Below the pieces are notes generated by a model that saw only the letters and a list, made by a program, of their open reading frames with translations, did not search any database and was not told where the DNA came from. Shown here piece by piece: positions 21,485 to 30,898 of a DNA stretch of 64,000 nucleotides. Source of the stretch: Mitsuaria sp. GD03876 (lineage in GTDB: Bacteria; Pseudomonadota; Gammaproteobacteria; Burkholderiales; Burkholderiaceae_C); assembly GCF_029840635.1 (NCBI RefSeq), contig NZ_JAOCCU010000012.1, positions 1-64,000 on the forward strand. The letters run 5' to 3'. Position 1 is the stretch's first letter; every line of letters starts with the position of its first letter. The position numbers were made by a program, and so were the translations under genes.

Positions 21485-21988
21485 CTAGCGCTTCGCCTTC
21501 GCCTTGGGCTTGGCCTTCTTGCTTTCCTTCGCGGGCTTCGCCTTCGACGCCGCGTAGGGATCGGCGAAACCGAGGCCGACCATGATCTCGGTCTCGCGCG
21601 CTTCCATGCACTCGGCCTCGTCGTCTTCCTCGTGGTCGTAACCCTGCGCGTGCAGCGTGCCGTGGACCAGCATGTGCGCGTAGTGCGCCGCCAGGTCCAG
21701 GCCCATCTCCCGGGCCTCGCGCTCGACGACCTCGGCGCAGATCACCAGGTCCGCGGCGACGACCGGTTCGTGCGTGTAGTCGAAGGTCAGCACGTTGGTC
21801 GCGTAGTCCTTCGAGCGGTACTCGCGATTGAGCGCCTGGCCCTCCTCGGCATCGACGATGCGGACGGTGATCTCGCCGGGCAGCTCCAGCGCCGCGCGCA
21901 TCCAGCGGATCACCTTGTGCCTCGGCAGAGCCGCCTTGTGGCGCGGATCGGCGAATTGCAGCGACAGGCTCAGTTCCGGACGGCTCAT
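21485..21988 (-). CDS. ybeY: Endoribonuclease YbeY (rRNA maturation factor)
   Basis: 167 aa. Zinc-dependent RNase acting in 16S rRNA 3'-end maturation and ribosome quality control. The metal site [11 protein letters not shown] is intact (His109, His113, His119), as are [17 protein letters not shown] and [12 protein letters not shown]. After the conserved domain (about residue 145) comes a Lys/Ala tail ([19 protein letters not shown]) missing from E. coli YbeY. Its start overlaps the phoH stop by four bases, the usual ybeZ-ybeY coupling. Confidence 0.94.
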   Translation of the reverse strand: MSRPELSLSLQFADPRHKAALPRHKVIRWMRAALELPGEITVRIVDAEEGQALNREYRSKDYATNVLTFDYTHEPVVAADLVICAEVVEREAREMGLDLAAHYAHMLVHGTLHAQGYDHEEDDEAECMEARETEIMVGLGFADPYAASKAKPAKESKKAKPKAKAKR

Positions 21989-23271
21989 CGGGCGGCTCCC
22001 TTGCGGACGGCCTTGGCCGCGGGCTTCTTCGCGGCGGGCGCCTTCGCGACGGCCTTCCTGGTGGCGGGCTTCGTCGCGACCACGGCCTTCGCAGCCACCT
22101 TCTTGGCGACGGCCTTCTTCGCAGAGGGCTTCTTCGCAGCGGGCTGCTTGGCGGCGGGCTTCCTGGCGGCGGGCTTCGGCGCGGGCGCTGGCTCGTCGTC
22201 GAAGCGCATCGTCTCCTCGCGCAGCCGCAACGCGCGCATCCGGCGCTCCTCGCGTTCCTCGGCGAAGCGGGCCTCGCGTTCCTGCTGCTCGCGCGCTTCC
22301 TCGCGCGCCAGCACGTCCGCGCGTTCCTCGTAGGCCTGGACGATCCGCGCCACCAGCGGATGGCGCACCACGTCGGCCCGGGTGAACCGGGTGATGGCGA
22401 TGCCCTCGACGCCGTCGAGCACCTGCTCCGCGTCGACCAGCCCGCTGTGCATGCCGCGCGGCAGGTCGATCTGGCTGGTGTCGCCGGTGACCACGCACTT
22501 GCTGCCGAAGCCGATGCGGGTCAGGAACATCTTCATCTGCTCGGGCGTGGTGTTCTGCGCCTCGTCGAGGATCACGAACGCGTGGTTCAGCGTGCGTCCC
22601 CGCATGAAGGCCAGCGGCGCGATCTCGAGCTGGCCCTTCTCGAAGGCCTTGGTCACGCGGTCGAAGCCCATCAGGTCGTACAGCGCGTCATACAGCGGGC
22701 GCAGGTAGGGATCGACCTTCTGCGTCAGGTCGCCGGGCAGGAAGCCCAGGCGCTCGCCGGCCTCGACCGCAGGGCGCGTCAGGATGATGCGCTGCACCGA
22801 CGACCGCTCCAGCGCGTCCACCGCGCAGGCCACCGCCAGGAAGGTCTTGCCGGTGCCGGCCGGACCGATGCCGAAGCTGATGTCGTGCGACAGGATGTGG
22901 CGCAGGTAGCCGTGCTGGTTGGCGGTGCGGCCGGCGAGGTCGGCGCGGCGGGTGCGCAGCACGACCTGGCCATCCTCCTCGCCCTCGGTGCCGGACCTGG
23001 CCGGCGCGGCCACGTCGTTGGCCGCCTCGACGATGGACAGCCGCAGGCTCTCGGCCGGGATGGCGCGGTCGGCGCGCGCGTACAGCGCTTCCAGCAGCAC
23101 CAGCGTGCGTTGCGCGGCGACGCGCTCGCCTTCGATGTTGAAGTGCTCGGCGCGATGGGTGATGCGCACCGTCATGGCCGCCTCGATCTGGCGAAGATGC
23201 TCGTCCAGCGGGCCGCACAGGTGCGACAGGCGCCGGTTGTCGGCGGGGGTGAAGGCGTGGCGCAGGTTCAA
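21985..23271 (-). CDS. phoH: PhoH-family ATPase (YbeZ) with histone-H1-like C-terminal tail
   Basis: About 428 aa if started at TTG 23271 ([12 protein letters not shown]). That start matches where homologues begin and leaves room for a promoter. The first ATG, at 23352, would leave only 11 bases to the divergent kinase gene. It has the PhoH ATPase core with Walker A GPAGTGKT and Walker [15 protein letters not shown], followed by [12 protein letters not shown]. After the core comes a charged Glu/Arg helix, then about 70 residues made almost only of Lys, Ala and Pro. Works with YbeY in RNA metabolism in other bacteria. The tail is unusual and may bind nucleic acid. Confidence 0.9.
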   Translation of the reverse strand: MNLRHAFTPADNRRLSHLCGPLDEHLRQIEAAMTVRITHRAEHFNIEGERVAAQRTLVLLEALYARADRAIPAESLRLSIVEAANDVAAPARSGTEGEEDGQVVLRTRRADLAGRTANQHGYLRHILSHDISFGIGPAGTGKTFLAVACAVDALERSSVQRIILTRPAVEAGERLGFLPGDLTQKVDPYLRPLYDALYDLMGFDRVTKAFEKGQLEIAPLAFMRGRTLNHAFVILDEAQNTTPEQMKMFLTRIGFGSKCVVTGDTSQIDLPRGMHSGLVDAEQVLDGVEGIAITRFTRADVVRHPLVARIVQAYEERADVLAREEAREQQEREARFAEEREERRMRALRLREETMRFDDEPAPAPKPAARKPAAKQPAAKKPSAKKAVAKKVAAKAVVATKPATRKAVAKAPAAKKPAAKAVRKGAAR

Positions 23272-23363
23272 GGCGGCGCGGGCTCCGTATTCAGGGGGGT
23301 TGAGGGTGGTATTGTCGCGCGCCGCCGCGCCGCGCGCCTGTCGCGCCTGCACAATCGCCCCCC

Positions 23364-24845
23364 ATGCAGCGGACCATAGAACAACAGGGACACCCCATCG
23401 GCCGCGACATGGCCGTGCCGGCGCAGGGAAGCGGCTCGAGGCGCATGGCCGCGGGCGTCGCCGCGGCGCTGTCCCTGGCCGTGCCGGTCTGCCTGGCGCA
23501 GGTGGTGGCCGGCGCGACCGGCGCCGGCAACGCCGGCGACAGCGGTCCGTTCGCGGTGGCGTGGGGCAAGCTCGCGCCGCTGCTCGCCTACGGCCTGCAG
23601 TCCGCGCTGGTGCTGATGGCCTTCGTGCTGGGGCTGCTGATCTGGCAACGCCGCGCGCAGCGCCACATCGGCTGGCTGCTGGCGCTGATGCCGGGCTGGA
23701 TCGTCATGGTCGGCCTGGCGCCGCTGACGCCCTGGCCGGCGGCGATCGCCGTGGTCCTCGCGCCCTGGCTGCTCTGGTGCGCGGTGCATTACCTGATGCG
23801 ACGCCTGCGCCGCCGCGACCGCCGGCTGCATCGGCTGCTGATGGCGCAGGCGCTGCTGTTCCCCGCCGCGCTGCTGCTGCCGGTGCCGTCGGCGCGGGTG
23901 GCGGCGTTCGCGCTCTGGTGGCTGGGCGCGCAACTGCTCGTCGCGATGGCCTGGCACCTGTGGAACCTCTGGCAGGACATGTTCCTGCCGACGCTCGAGG
24001 AGCGTTACCCGAGCGCCGATTTCGTCGTCAGCTGCGCGCTGGTCGGCTTCGGCGCGCTGGCGATCCTGTGCGCGTGGGCGCTGCCCGGCAGCGGGCTGGC
24101 CGGCATCCTGGCGCCGCTGTCGCTGATCGGCCTGGGCCTGCACCGGGTGCGCGAGTTCGCCCGCGCGCTGACGCAGTCGGAGCTGGCCGTGCTGCAGGGC
24201 GAGCTGCGCCTGCAGGAACGCATCGCCGAACTGGAGCGCCACTTCGACCAGGTCGCCGAGGCCAAGCTCGAGCAGGTCACCGAGCGCGAGCGCAAGCGCA
24301 TCGCCGCCGACCTGCACGACGACCTCGGCGCCAAGCTGCTGACCATCGTGCATACCAGCGAATCGGACCGGATCTCGACGCTCGCGCGCGAGGCGCTGGA
24401 GGAGATGCGGCTGTCGGTGCGCGGCCTGACCGGCAAGCCGGTGCAGCTGCTGGACGCGCTCGGCGACTGGCGCGCGGAGGTGGTGTCGCGGCTGGCGCAG
24501 GCCAACATCCTGGCCGAGTGGAAGTCGCCGGCCGAGGACATCGAGCACACTTTCCCCGCCCGCGCCTACGTGCAGACGACGCGCATCCTGCGCGAGTCGG
24601 TCAGCAACATCATCAAGCACAGCGGCGCCACGCATTGCGTGATCGGCTGCTCGGCGCAGGACGGCTACTTCTCGGTCGTGATCCAGGACAACGGCCAGGG
24701 CATCCCGCTCGAGCTCGAGGGTCGCCTGGACAAGGGACATGGCATGGCCAGCATGAAGGCGCGCGCCAAGCAGATGCATGGCCAGTGCCTGGTCGAGTCC
24801 GGACCCGGCTGGGGCACCGTGATCCGGCTGACGATCCCGCTCTGA
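23364..24845 (+). CDS. Membrane sensor histidine kinase, NarL-system type (HisKA_3)
   Basis: 493 aa. The N-terminal half has about six hydrophobic segments (residues 28-270) and no recognisable periplasmic domain. A coiled region then leads into the dimerisation helix with phospho-acceptor His318 in IAADLHDDLGAKLL. The ATPase domain shows the N box ESVSNIIKHS and G motifs DNGQGI and GHGMASMKARA. Orthologous pairs partner LuxR-type regulators, as encoded next. The signal could be membrane-associated (lipid state, quinone, small hydrophobics) but is unknown. The start is uncertain: no clear ribosome binding site, and an ATG at 23409 is an alternative. Confidence 0.88.
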   Translation: MQRTIEQQGHPIGRDMAVPAQGSGSRRMAAGVAAALSLAVPVCLAQVVAGATGAGNAGDSGPFAVAWGKLAPLLAYGLQSALVLMAFVLGLLIWQRRAQRHIGWLLALMPGWIVMVGLAPLTPWPAAIAVVLAPWLLWCAVHYLMRRLRRRDRRLHRLLMAQALLFPAALLLPVPSARVAAFALWWLGAQLLVAMAWHLWNLWQDMFLPTLEERYPSADFVVSCALVGFGALAILCAWALPGSGLAGILAPLSLIGLGLHRVREFARALTQSELAVLQGELRLQERIAELERHFDQVAEAKLEQVTERERKRIAADLHDDLGAKLLTIVHTSESDRISTLAREALEEMRLSVRGLTGKPVQLLDALGDWRAEVVSRLAQANILAEWKSPAEDIEHTFPARAYVQTTRILRESVSNIIKHSGATHCVIGCSAQDGYFSVVIQDNGQGIPLELEGRLDKGHGMASMKARAKQMHGQCLVESGPGWGTVIRLTIPL

Positions 24846-24997
24846 TCGCGTCGACAGGGCCCGCGGCGTGATCCATTGCCGCGCGCGCCACACTCGGGCG
24901 TTGTCCAGGATGGTCAGCCCGGCGAGAAAGCCGTACCGTTGCATCCACCCGCCAGGTTCCCCGGCGGTGTCGCATTCCTGAGCAAGAATCCCGCGCC

Positions 24998-25651
24998 ATG
25001 AACCACATCCTGCTCCTCGAAGACATTCCCGAGATCCGCGCCTGGCTCAAGGTCCTGGTCAAACAGGTCTTCGCCAACGCGGTCGTCACCGAATGCTCGC
25101 GCGTGCAGGACGCCCTGCAGCAGGTCAACACCCAGCGCTTCACGCTGGCGCTGCTGGACCTGGGCCTGCCCGACGGTTCCGGCGTCGACGTGATCTCGGC
25201 GCTGCGCGAGAAGCAGCCCGAGGTGCAGTCCGTGATCGTCACCATCCACGACGACGACGAGCACCTGTTCCCCGCTCTGCAGGCCGGCGCCTTCGGCTAC
25301 CTGCTCAAGGAGCAGTCGCGGGAACTGCTGGTCGAGCAGCTGCAGCGCATCAGCCAGGGCGAGCCCCCGCTGTCGCCGTCGATCGCGCGCAAGGTCATCG
25401 CCTACTTCACCTCGCAGCGCCGGCCGCAGGCGGCGCAGGTGCTGCACGAGGTCTCGCTGACCGACCGCGAGACCGAGGTGCTGCTGCGCGTGGCCAAGGG
25501 CTTCACGCTGCCGGAGATCGGCGTGCAGCTGGGCCTGTCGCGCCACACGATCGCCGACTACGTCAAGCAGATCTACCGCAAGCTCAACGTGAGCTCGCGC
25601 GCCGAGGCCGCGCTGGAAGCGCAGCGCCTGGGCCTGTTCGGCCGCAACTGA
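24998..25651 (+). CDS. NarL/LuxR-type response regulator
   Basis: 217 aa. The receiver domain has the acidic pocket E8-D9, phospho-acceptor Asp54 in ALLDLGLPDGSG and the conserved lysine in FGYLLKEQ. The LuxR-type helix-turn-helix at the C-terminus reads LTDRETEVLLRVAKGFTLPEIG, then HTIADYVKQIYRKLNVSSRAEA. It is the partner of the kinase 152 bases upstream; the gap shows no other feature. No Shine-Dalgarno is seen; AAGAAT ends eight bases before the ATG. Target genes are unknown. Confidence 0.92.
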   Translation: MNHILLLEDIPEIRAWLKVLVKQVFANAVVTECSRVQDALQQVNTQRFTLALLDLGLPDGSGVDVISALREKQPEVQSVIVTIHDDDEHLFPALQAGAFGYLLKEQSRELLVEQLQRISQGEPPLSPSIARKVIAYFTSQRRPQAAQVLHEVSLTDRETEVLLRVAKGFTLPEIGVQLGLSRHTIADYVKQIYRKLNVSSRAEAALEAQRLGLFGRN

Positions 25652-25701
25652 GCGCCCGGACCACCGCTCGGGCGATCGCCGCGGGCACGGCCCCGGGAAA
25701 A

Positions 25702-25721
25702 TACTGGACGGATATCCAGCA
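25702..25721 (+). promoter_or_regulatory. LexA-like box upstream of ruvAB
   Basis: TACTG, ten bases, CAG, then CA matches the SOS-box pattern TACTG-N10-CAGTA except for one end base. It lies 43 bases before the ruvA ATG. LexA control of ruvAB is established in E. coli; binding here is inference. Confidence 0.6.
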
Positions 25722-25763
25722 AAACGCCGTCGAACGACCGGCGAACGCGGATAATCCCCGCCC

Positions 25764-26333
25764 ATGATCGGCAAGCTCACCGGCGTCATCGCGGAAAAAT
25801 CGCCTCCGCAGGTCCTCATCGACGTGCAAGGCGTCGGCTACGAAGTCGACGTGCCGATGAGCACCTTCTTCAACCTGCCGGGCCTGGGCGAACGCGCGTC
25901 GCTGCTGACGCACCTGAGCATCCGCGAGGACGCGCATGTCCTGTTCGGCTTCCTGACCCCGGAGGAGCGCAGCACCTTCCGGCTGCTGATCAAGATCAGC
26001 GGCGTCGGGCCGAAGATGGCGCTGTCGCTGTTGTCCGGCATGTCGGTGGGCGACCTGGCGCAGGCGGTGTCCAAGCAGGAGGCCGGCCGGCTGGTGAAGG
26101 TGCCGGGCATCGGCAAGAAGACCGCCGAGCGGCTGCTGCTGGAGCTCAAGGGCAAGCTCAGTCCCGACCTGTCGCTGCCGGTCTCGGTGGCCAACGACGC
26201 GCAGGCGGACATCCTGCAGGCGCTGGTCGCGCTGGGCTACAGCGAGAAGGAAGCCGGCGCCGCGCTGAAGACGCTGCCGGCAGATGTCGGCGTCAGCGAA
26301 GGCATCAAGCTGGCGATGAAGCACCTGTCGTGA
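25764..26333 (+). CDS. ruvA: Holliday junction branch migration protein RuvA
   Basis: 189 aa. Tetramer that binds Holliday junctions and loads the RuvB motor. It has the N-terminal OB domain ([12 protein letters not shown]...[12 protein letters not shown]), two helix-hairpin-helix motifs ([37 protein letters not shown]), and domain III ([19 protein letters not shown]) that contacts RuvB. It starts 31 bases before ruvB. No Shine-Dalgarno; GATAAT ends eight bases before the ATG. ruvC is not in the window. Confidence 0.96.
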   Translation: MIGKLTGVIAEKSPPQVLIDVQGVGYEVDVPMSTFFNLPGLGERASLLTHLSIREDAHVLFGFLTPEERSTFRLLIKISGVGPKMALSLLSGMSVGDLAQAVSKQEAGRLVKVPGIGKKTAERLLLELKGKLSPDLSLPVSVANDAQADILQALVALGYSEKEAGAALKTLPADVGVSEGIKLAMKHLS

Positions 26334-26364
26334 CCCGCGCCACCGCCTCCCACCCGCCTTTGCC

Positions 26365-27423
<1,059 letters not shown>

Positions 27424-27448
27424 GACCGCCTGCTTCGGCGGCCCAATG

Positions 27449-27478
27449 AAAAAAGGCGCTCCGAAGAGCGCCTTTTTC
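27449..27478. terminator. Bidirectional Rho-independent terminator (ruvB / porin)
   Basis: A 7-bp GC stem with a CGAA loop is extended by A5/T5 on the two sides, giving a T-run on both strands. It separates the convergent ruvB and porin genes. Confidence 0.9.
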
Positions 27479-27494
27479 ATGTCCGATCCGAGGA

Positions 27495-28451
27495 TCAGAA
27501 GTTGTGGCGAACGCCCAGGGCGAACGAGCTCAGGTCGTCGACCTTGTTCGGGGTGTTGGCGTCCACGGCGGTGTAGAACGCGTACACCTTGGTGCGCTTG
27601 CTCAGGTTGTAGTTGTAGGCCAGCGTGTACTGCTTGCCACCGTTGCGACCGTTGTTGAACGAGTAGGCACCGGCCTTGGTACCACCGACGTTCAGGTGGA
27701 ATTCGGACTGGCCCATCGTGTACATCACGGCGGCGCGGCCGATCCAACGGTTGTCCTTCGCGCCCGGCGACTGAGCCGTGCCCGACTCTTCGCGTTGCAG
27801 GTAGCCGCCGAAGGTGAAGGCGCCCAGTTCGTACAGGCCGCGGAACGCGTACTGCTTGGCCGAGCCTTGCTTGCTGTAGCCAGCGCCCAGGTGCAGGGGG
27901 CCCTGGTCGTAGTTCAGCGCCACGTCGTAGCCGCGCGGATCGACGCCTTCGCCGGCATGGATGGCGAACTCACCGTTGAAGCCGTTGATGTTCGGGGTGA
28001 AGTAGCCGACCTTGTTGGTCTGCGTGAAGCCAGCGCCCGAGTACAGCTTGTCTTCCGACGTGCCGGTGTCGTGGTTGTGCATCGACACGTAGTCGGCGGT
28101 GGCGTAGTAGGAGCCCGGGGTCCAGCGGCCCAGGCGCACGGCGCCGAAATCGCCGGCCAGCTGCACGCTGGCTTCACGGTTCCAGAAGGCGGTCGCGTTG
28201 GTCTGCTTGCCGTCGTCCGAGTTCAGGCCGTGTTCCAGCGCGAAGCTGGCCTTCAGGCCGCTACCCAGGTCTTCGGTGCCCTTGAAGCCCAGACGCGAGT
28301 TGTTGTTGATCATCGAGGCAACACGGTCGTTGTTGCCACGCTTGATGCTTTCCACCGAGGTGTTGATGCGGCCCCAGAGCGTGACGGAGCTCTGCGCGAA
28401 TGCCGGAACGGAGAGAGCCGCGATGGCCGCAGCGAATGCAATCTTTTTCAT
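27495..28451 (-). CDS. Gram-negative general porin (16-strand trimeric type)
   Basis: 318 aa from the ATG at 28451, giving the signal peptide KKIAFAAAIAALSVPAFA followed by QSSVTLWGRINTSVE, the classic betaproteobacterial porin start. An ATG four codons upstream is an alternative. It ends with the aromatic C-terminus FALGVRHNF required for BAM insertion. Typical motifs are NNNSRLGFKGTEDLGSGLKA and RLGRWTPGSYYA. Codon use is less extreme in GC than in neighbours, consistent with high expression. Channel selectivity cannot be told. Confidence 0.94.
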   Translation of the reverse strand: MKKIAFAAAIAALSVPAFAQSSVTLWGRINTSVESIKRGNNDRVASMINNNSRLGFKGTEDLGSGLKASFALEHGLNSDDGKQTNATAFWNREASVQLAGDFGAVRLGRWTPGSYYATADYVSMHNHDTGTSEDKLYSGAGFTQTNKVGYFTPNINGFNGEFAIHAGEGVDPRGYDVALNYDQGPLHLGAGYSKQGSAKQYAFRGLYELGAFTFGGYLQREESGTAQSPGAKDNRWIGRAAVMYTMGQSEFHLNVGGTKAGAYSFNNGRNGGKQYTLAYNYNLSKRTKVYAFYTAVDANTPNKVDDLSSFALGVRHNF

Positions 28452-28516
28452 ACCCACCTTCATCAGTTGGAGGTTTCAGCCGGTCTGGCTCAATGGCTTT
28501 ACTGCAAGGTGTGCGG

Positions 28517-28540
28517 AGTATAGAAGTGCGTTGCACGCAC
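28517..28540 (-). promoter_or_regulatory. Probable porin promoter with overlapping palindrome
   Basis: TATACT on the minus strand (28522-28517) is a good -10 about 65 bases upstream of the porin start. Just 5' of it lies a 15-base palindrome, GTGCGT-N3-ACGCAC (28526-28540), placed where a repressor or activator could act. No good -35 is seen, which fits an activated promoter. Confidence 0.45.
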
Positions 28541-28576
28541 CCATAACAGCCGACGCGAAATTGCAACAGTTCCCCG

Positions 28577-29653
28577 TTAGGGGTGGTCCGGAGTGACGGA
28601 AGGCGTCATCAGCCGCGCCGTCAGGACCTGCCCCGCCAGGAGCGCGGCCAGCACGGCGAGCTGCTCGAGCGTGCTCAGCCGGTGGGCCTGCCAGAGGAAC
28701 AGCGCGATCCCGCCGAGCAGCGCCACGAACATCGCCGCCGCCGCGACAGCGTGCGAGGACGCGACCTTCGGGTCGAACAGCGGCCGCGCCTGGGGGTCGT
28801 AGCCGGGCGCTATGCGCGCGCCGATCCCGGGTTCCCAATGGGCGGGCTCCCACCACAGGCGGAGCTTGTCGCGCCAGCGCGGCGCGCGCCGGGTCTTGGC
28901 CAGCAGCTTGGCGTAGACCTGCACGTTGGCGGTCCACGGGTTCCAACTGCGCAGCGCGTCGCGGGTGCCGTAGACGCAGGGCTCGCGGTCCAGTTCTTCC
29001 TGGAAGCTGCCGAACATCCGGTCCCAGATGACGAGGATTCCGCCGTAGTTGCGATCAAGATAGGGGTCGTTGACGGCGTGATGCACGCGATGGTTCGACG
29101 GCGAGCAGAACCAGCGGTCGAACCAGCCAAGCTTGCCGATCTGCTGCGTGTGCACCCAGAACTGGTACAGCAGGTCCACCAGCGCGACCACCGCGTAGAC
29201 CAGCGGCGGGAAGCCCAGGATCGCCATCGGCATGTAGAAGATCCAGCCCACCAGCCAGCCGCTGCCGGTCTGGCGCAGCGCGGTGGACAGGTTGTAGTCC
29301 TCGCTCTGGTGATGGACGGCGTGGGCGGCCCAGAGCAGCGCGGTGGTGTGCCCGAGCCGGTGGTGCCAGTAATAGAGGAAGTCGTAGAGCAGCAGCCCGG
29401 TCAGCCAGACCCACCAGGCGCCGGCGTCGAGCCGGGCCAGCGCCGCATGCTCGAAGACCCAGGTGTAGATCCCCAGCGTGAACAGCTTGGTCAGCACGCC
29501 CACCACCTGGCTGAGCATGCCCAGCGCGATGCTGCTGATGGCGTCGTTGAGCCGGTAGGTGTTGCGGCCGCGGCGCACGCCGATCCAGTATTCGAGCCCG
29601 ATCAGGGCGAAGAACACCGGCGTGGCCAGCACGATGATCTGTGCGTCGGTCAT
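28577..29653 (-). CDS. Sterol desaturase / fatty acid hydroxylase superfamily membrane enzyme
   Basis: 358 aa from the ATG at 29653, which has GAGGAG six bases upstream. Multi-pass di-iron oxygenase. The histidine clusters HHRLGH, HAVHHQSEDYNLS and NHRVHHAVNDPYLDRNYGG are intact, with several flanking membrane helices. The C-terminal part adds two or three more helices. Proteins of this type hydroxylate or desaturate lipids or carotenoids; the substrate here is unknown. It stands alone between the porin and the phosphatase gene. Confidence 0.88.
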   Translation of the reverse strand: MTDAQIIVLATPVFFALIGLEYWIGVRRGRNTYRLNDAISSIALGMLSQVVGVLTKLFTLGIYTWVFEHAALARLDAGAWWVWLTGLLLYDFLYYWHHRLGHTTALLWAAHAVHHQSEDYNLSTALRQTGSGWLVGWIFYMPMAILGFPPLVYAVVALVDLLYQFWVHTQQIGKLGWFDRWFCSPSNHRVHHAVNDPYLDRNYGGILVIWDRMFGSFQEELDREPCVYGTRDALRSWNPWTANVQVYAKLLAKTRRAPRWRDKLRLWWEPAHWEPGIGARIAPGYDPQARPLFDPKVASSHAVAAAAMFVALLGGIALFLWQAHRLSTLEQLAVLAALLAGQVLTARLMTPSVTPDHP

Positions 29654-29764
29654 GTGTCTCCTCAACGGGGCGCTCGATGCGGCGCCTCTCTTCGAGCCCC
29701 TCTTCCGCCGGCGGGATCTTCCGCTGGCGGCGGGGAATGGGAACGAGCGTCGGCCGCCGGCCGC

Positions 29765-30442
29765 TCAGGCCTTGGCCGTCTGCGCGGCGGCGGGCAGGAA
29801 ACCCGGCACGCCGGGGTCGTCCAGCGTCAGGCCCTGCAGGTGCTGGTCGTCGTTCCAGCCGACCAGCGTGAAGCCCTGTGGCGAATGCAGCAGCCGGTTG
29901 ACGCTGGCATTGCCCAGCACCCAGCTGCGCGGCGCCTGCAGGTCGATCCGGGTGGCCGCCCGGTACAGGCAGTCCAGCACGCCGCCGTGCGCGACGACCG
30001 CGATCGTCTGCCCCGCGTGCGCGGCCGCCAGCTCGGAGACCACCGCGATGCAGCGCGCATACAGCGCGGTCAGGCTTTCACCGCCCGGGGGCTCGAACGC
30101 CGGGTCGCGCTGGCGCCAGCGCAGCGCGTCCTCGGGAAATCCGGCCTCGATCTCGGTCCAGAGCTTGCCCTCGTGCACGCCGAAGGCGCGTTCCCGCAGG
30201 CGAGTGTCGAGCCGGACCTCGAGGCCGTGCGGCGCCGCCACGTGCCGCGCGGTGACCGCGGCGCGATCCAGGTCGCTGGCGTAGACCGCGTCGATCGGAT
30301 GGTCGGCCAGCGCGGCGCCGAGCCGCTCGGCCTGGCGCTCGCCGAGCGCGTTCAGCGGCAGGTTCAGGTGGCCTTGCAGCCGGCCTTCGCGGTTCCAGGC
30401 GGTCTCGCCATGCCGGATCGCCAGGATCAGGGTCGATTCCAC
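29765..30442 (-). CDS. Histidine phosphatase family protein (phosphoglycerate mutase-like)
   Basis: 225 aa, started at GTG 30442 directly after the stop of the DUF1840 gene. The phospho-histidine motif is AIRHGETAWNREGRLQG, with the second histidine in AVVAHGGVLDCLYR. Both arginine-containing loops are present (ASDLDRAAVTARH, RLRERAFGVHEG). Likely a broad phosphatase such as alpha-ribazole phosphatase or a house-cleaning enzyme rather than glycolytic mutase; no cobalamin genes are nearby to decide. Confidence 0.88.
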   Translation of the reverse strand: MESTLILAIRHGETAWNREGRLQGHLNLPLNALGERQAERLGAALADHPIDAVYASDLDRAAVTARHVAAPHGLEVRLDTRLRERAFGVHEGKLWTEIEAGFPEDALRWRQRDPAFEPPGGESLTALYARCIAVVSELAAAHAGQTIAVVAHGGVLDCLYRAATRIDLQAPRSWVLGNASVNRLLHSPQGFTLVGWNDDQHLQGLTLDDPGVPGFLPAAAQTAKA

Positions 30443-30766
30443 TCAGACGCCCCAGACCACGTCGGCATCGGCGGCCTGCGAGGCCCGCATCAGCTCCAGC
30501 AGCGGCCACAGGCGCTGGCGCAGCATCACCTCCGGACGCGGCGGCGGCTTGCGGCCGTCGGCCCGGGCCTCCTCGGCGGCGCGGTCCAGCACCTCCTGCT
30601 CCTGGGCGATCGCGGCCTCGCCGCGCGCGATCAGCGCCGGGAGCTCCGCCTTCTGGAAGATGCCTTGCGGCGATGCGCTCCGGCCCAGCGCTTCCAGCGC
30701 CTGGTCGCCATGGGCGGCCAGCATGATCACGTCCGCACCGGCCTTCGACTTGAACTTGTACAGCAC
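30443..30766 (-). CDS. DUF1840 family protein
   Basis: 107-aa small cytoplasmic protein beginning MLYKFKSKAGADVIMLAAHGDQAL and containing GIFQKAELPALI, the hallmarks of DUF1840, common in betaproteobacteria. It has a charged helical middle and an ending rich in aliphatics. It abuts the phosphatase start and is probably co-transcribed with it. Function unknown. Confidence 0.85.
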   Translation of the reverse strand: MLYKFKSKAGADVIMLAAHGDQALEALGRSASPQGIFQKAELPALIARGEAAIAQEQEVLDRAAEEARADGRKPPPRPEVMLRQRLWPLLELMRASQAADADVVWGV

Positions 30767-30898
30767 GCTTGTCTCCCGGCCGTCGACGGCGGCCCTCGGC
30801 GCATTGTGCCGCCCTCGTGCGTCGCGCTGTGGAGAGGTCTCCCGACCCCGCTCAGGGTCGACCCCGATTCACGCCGGCCGAGCCCGGCCGGCCGGCGG

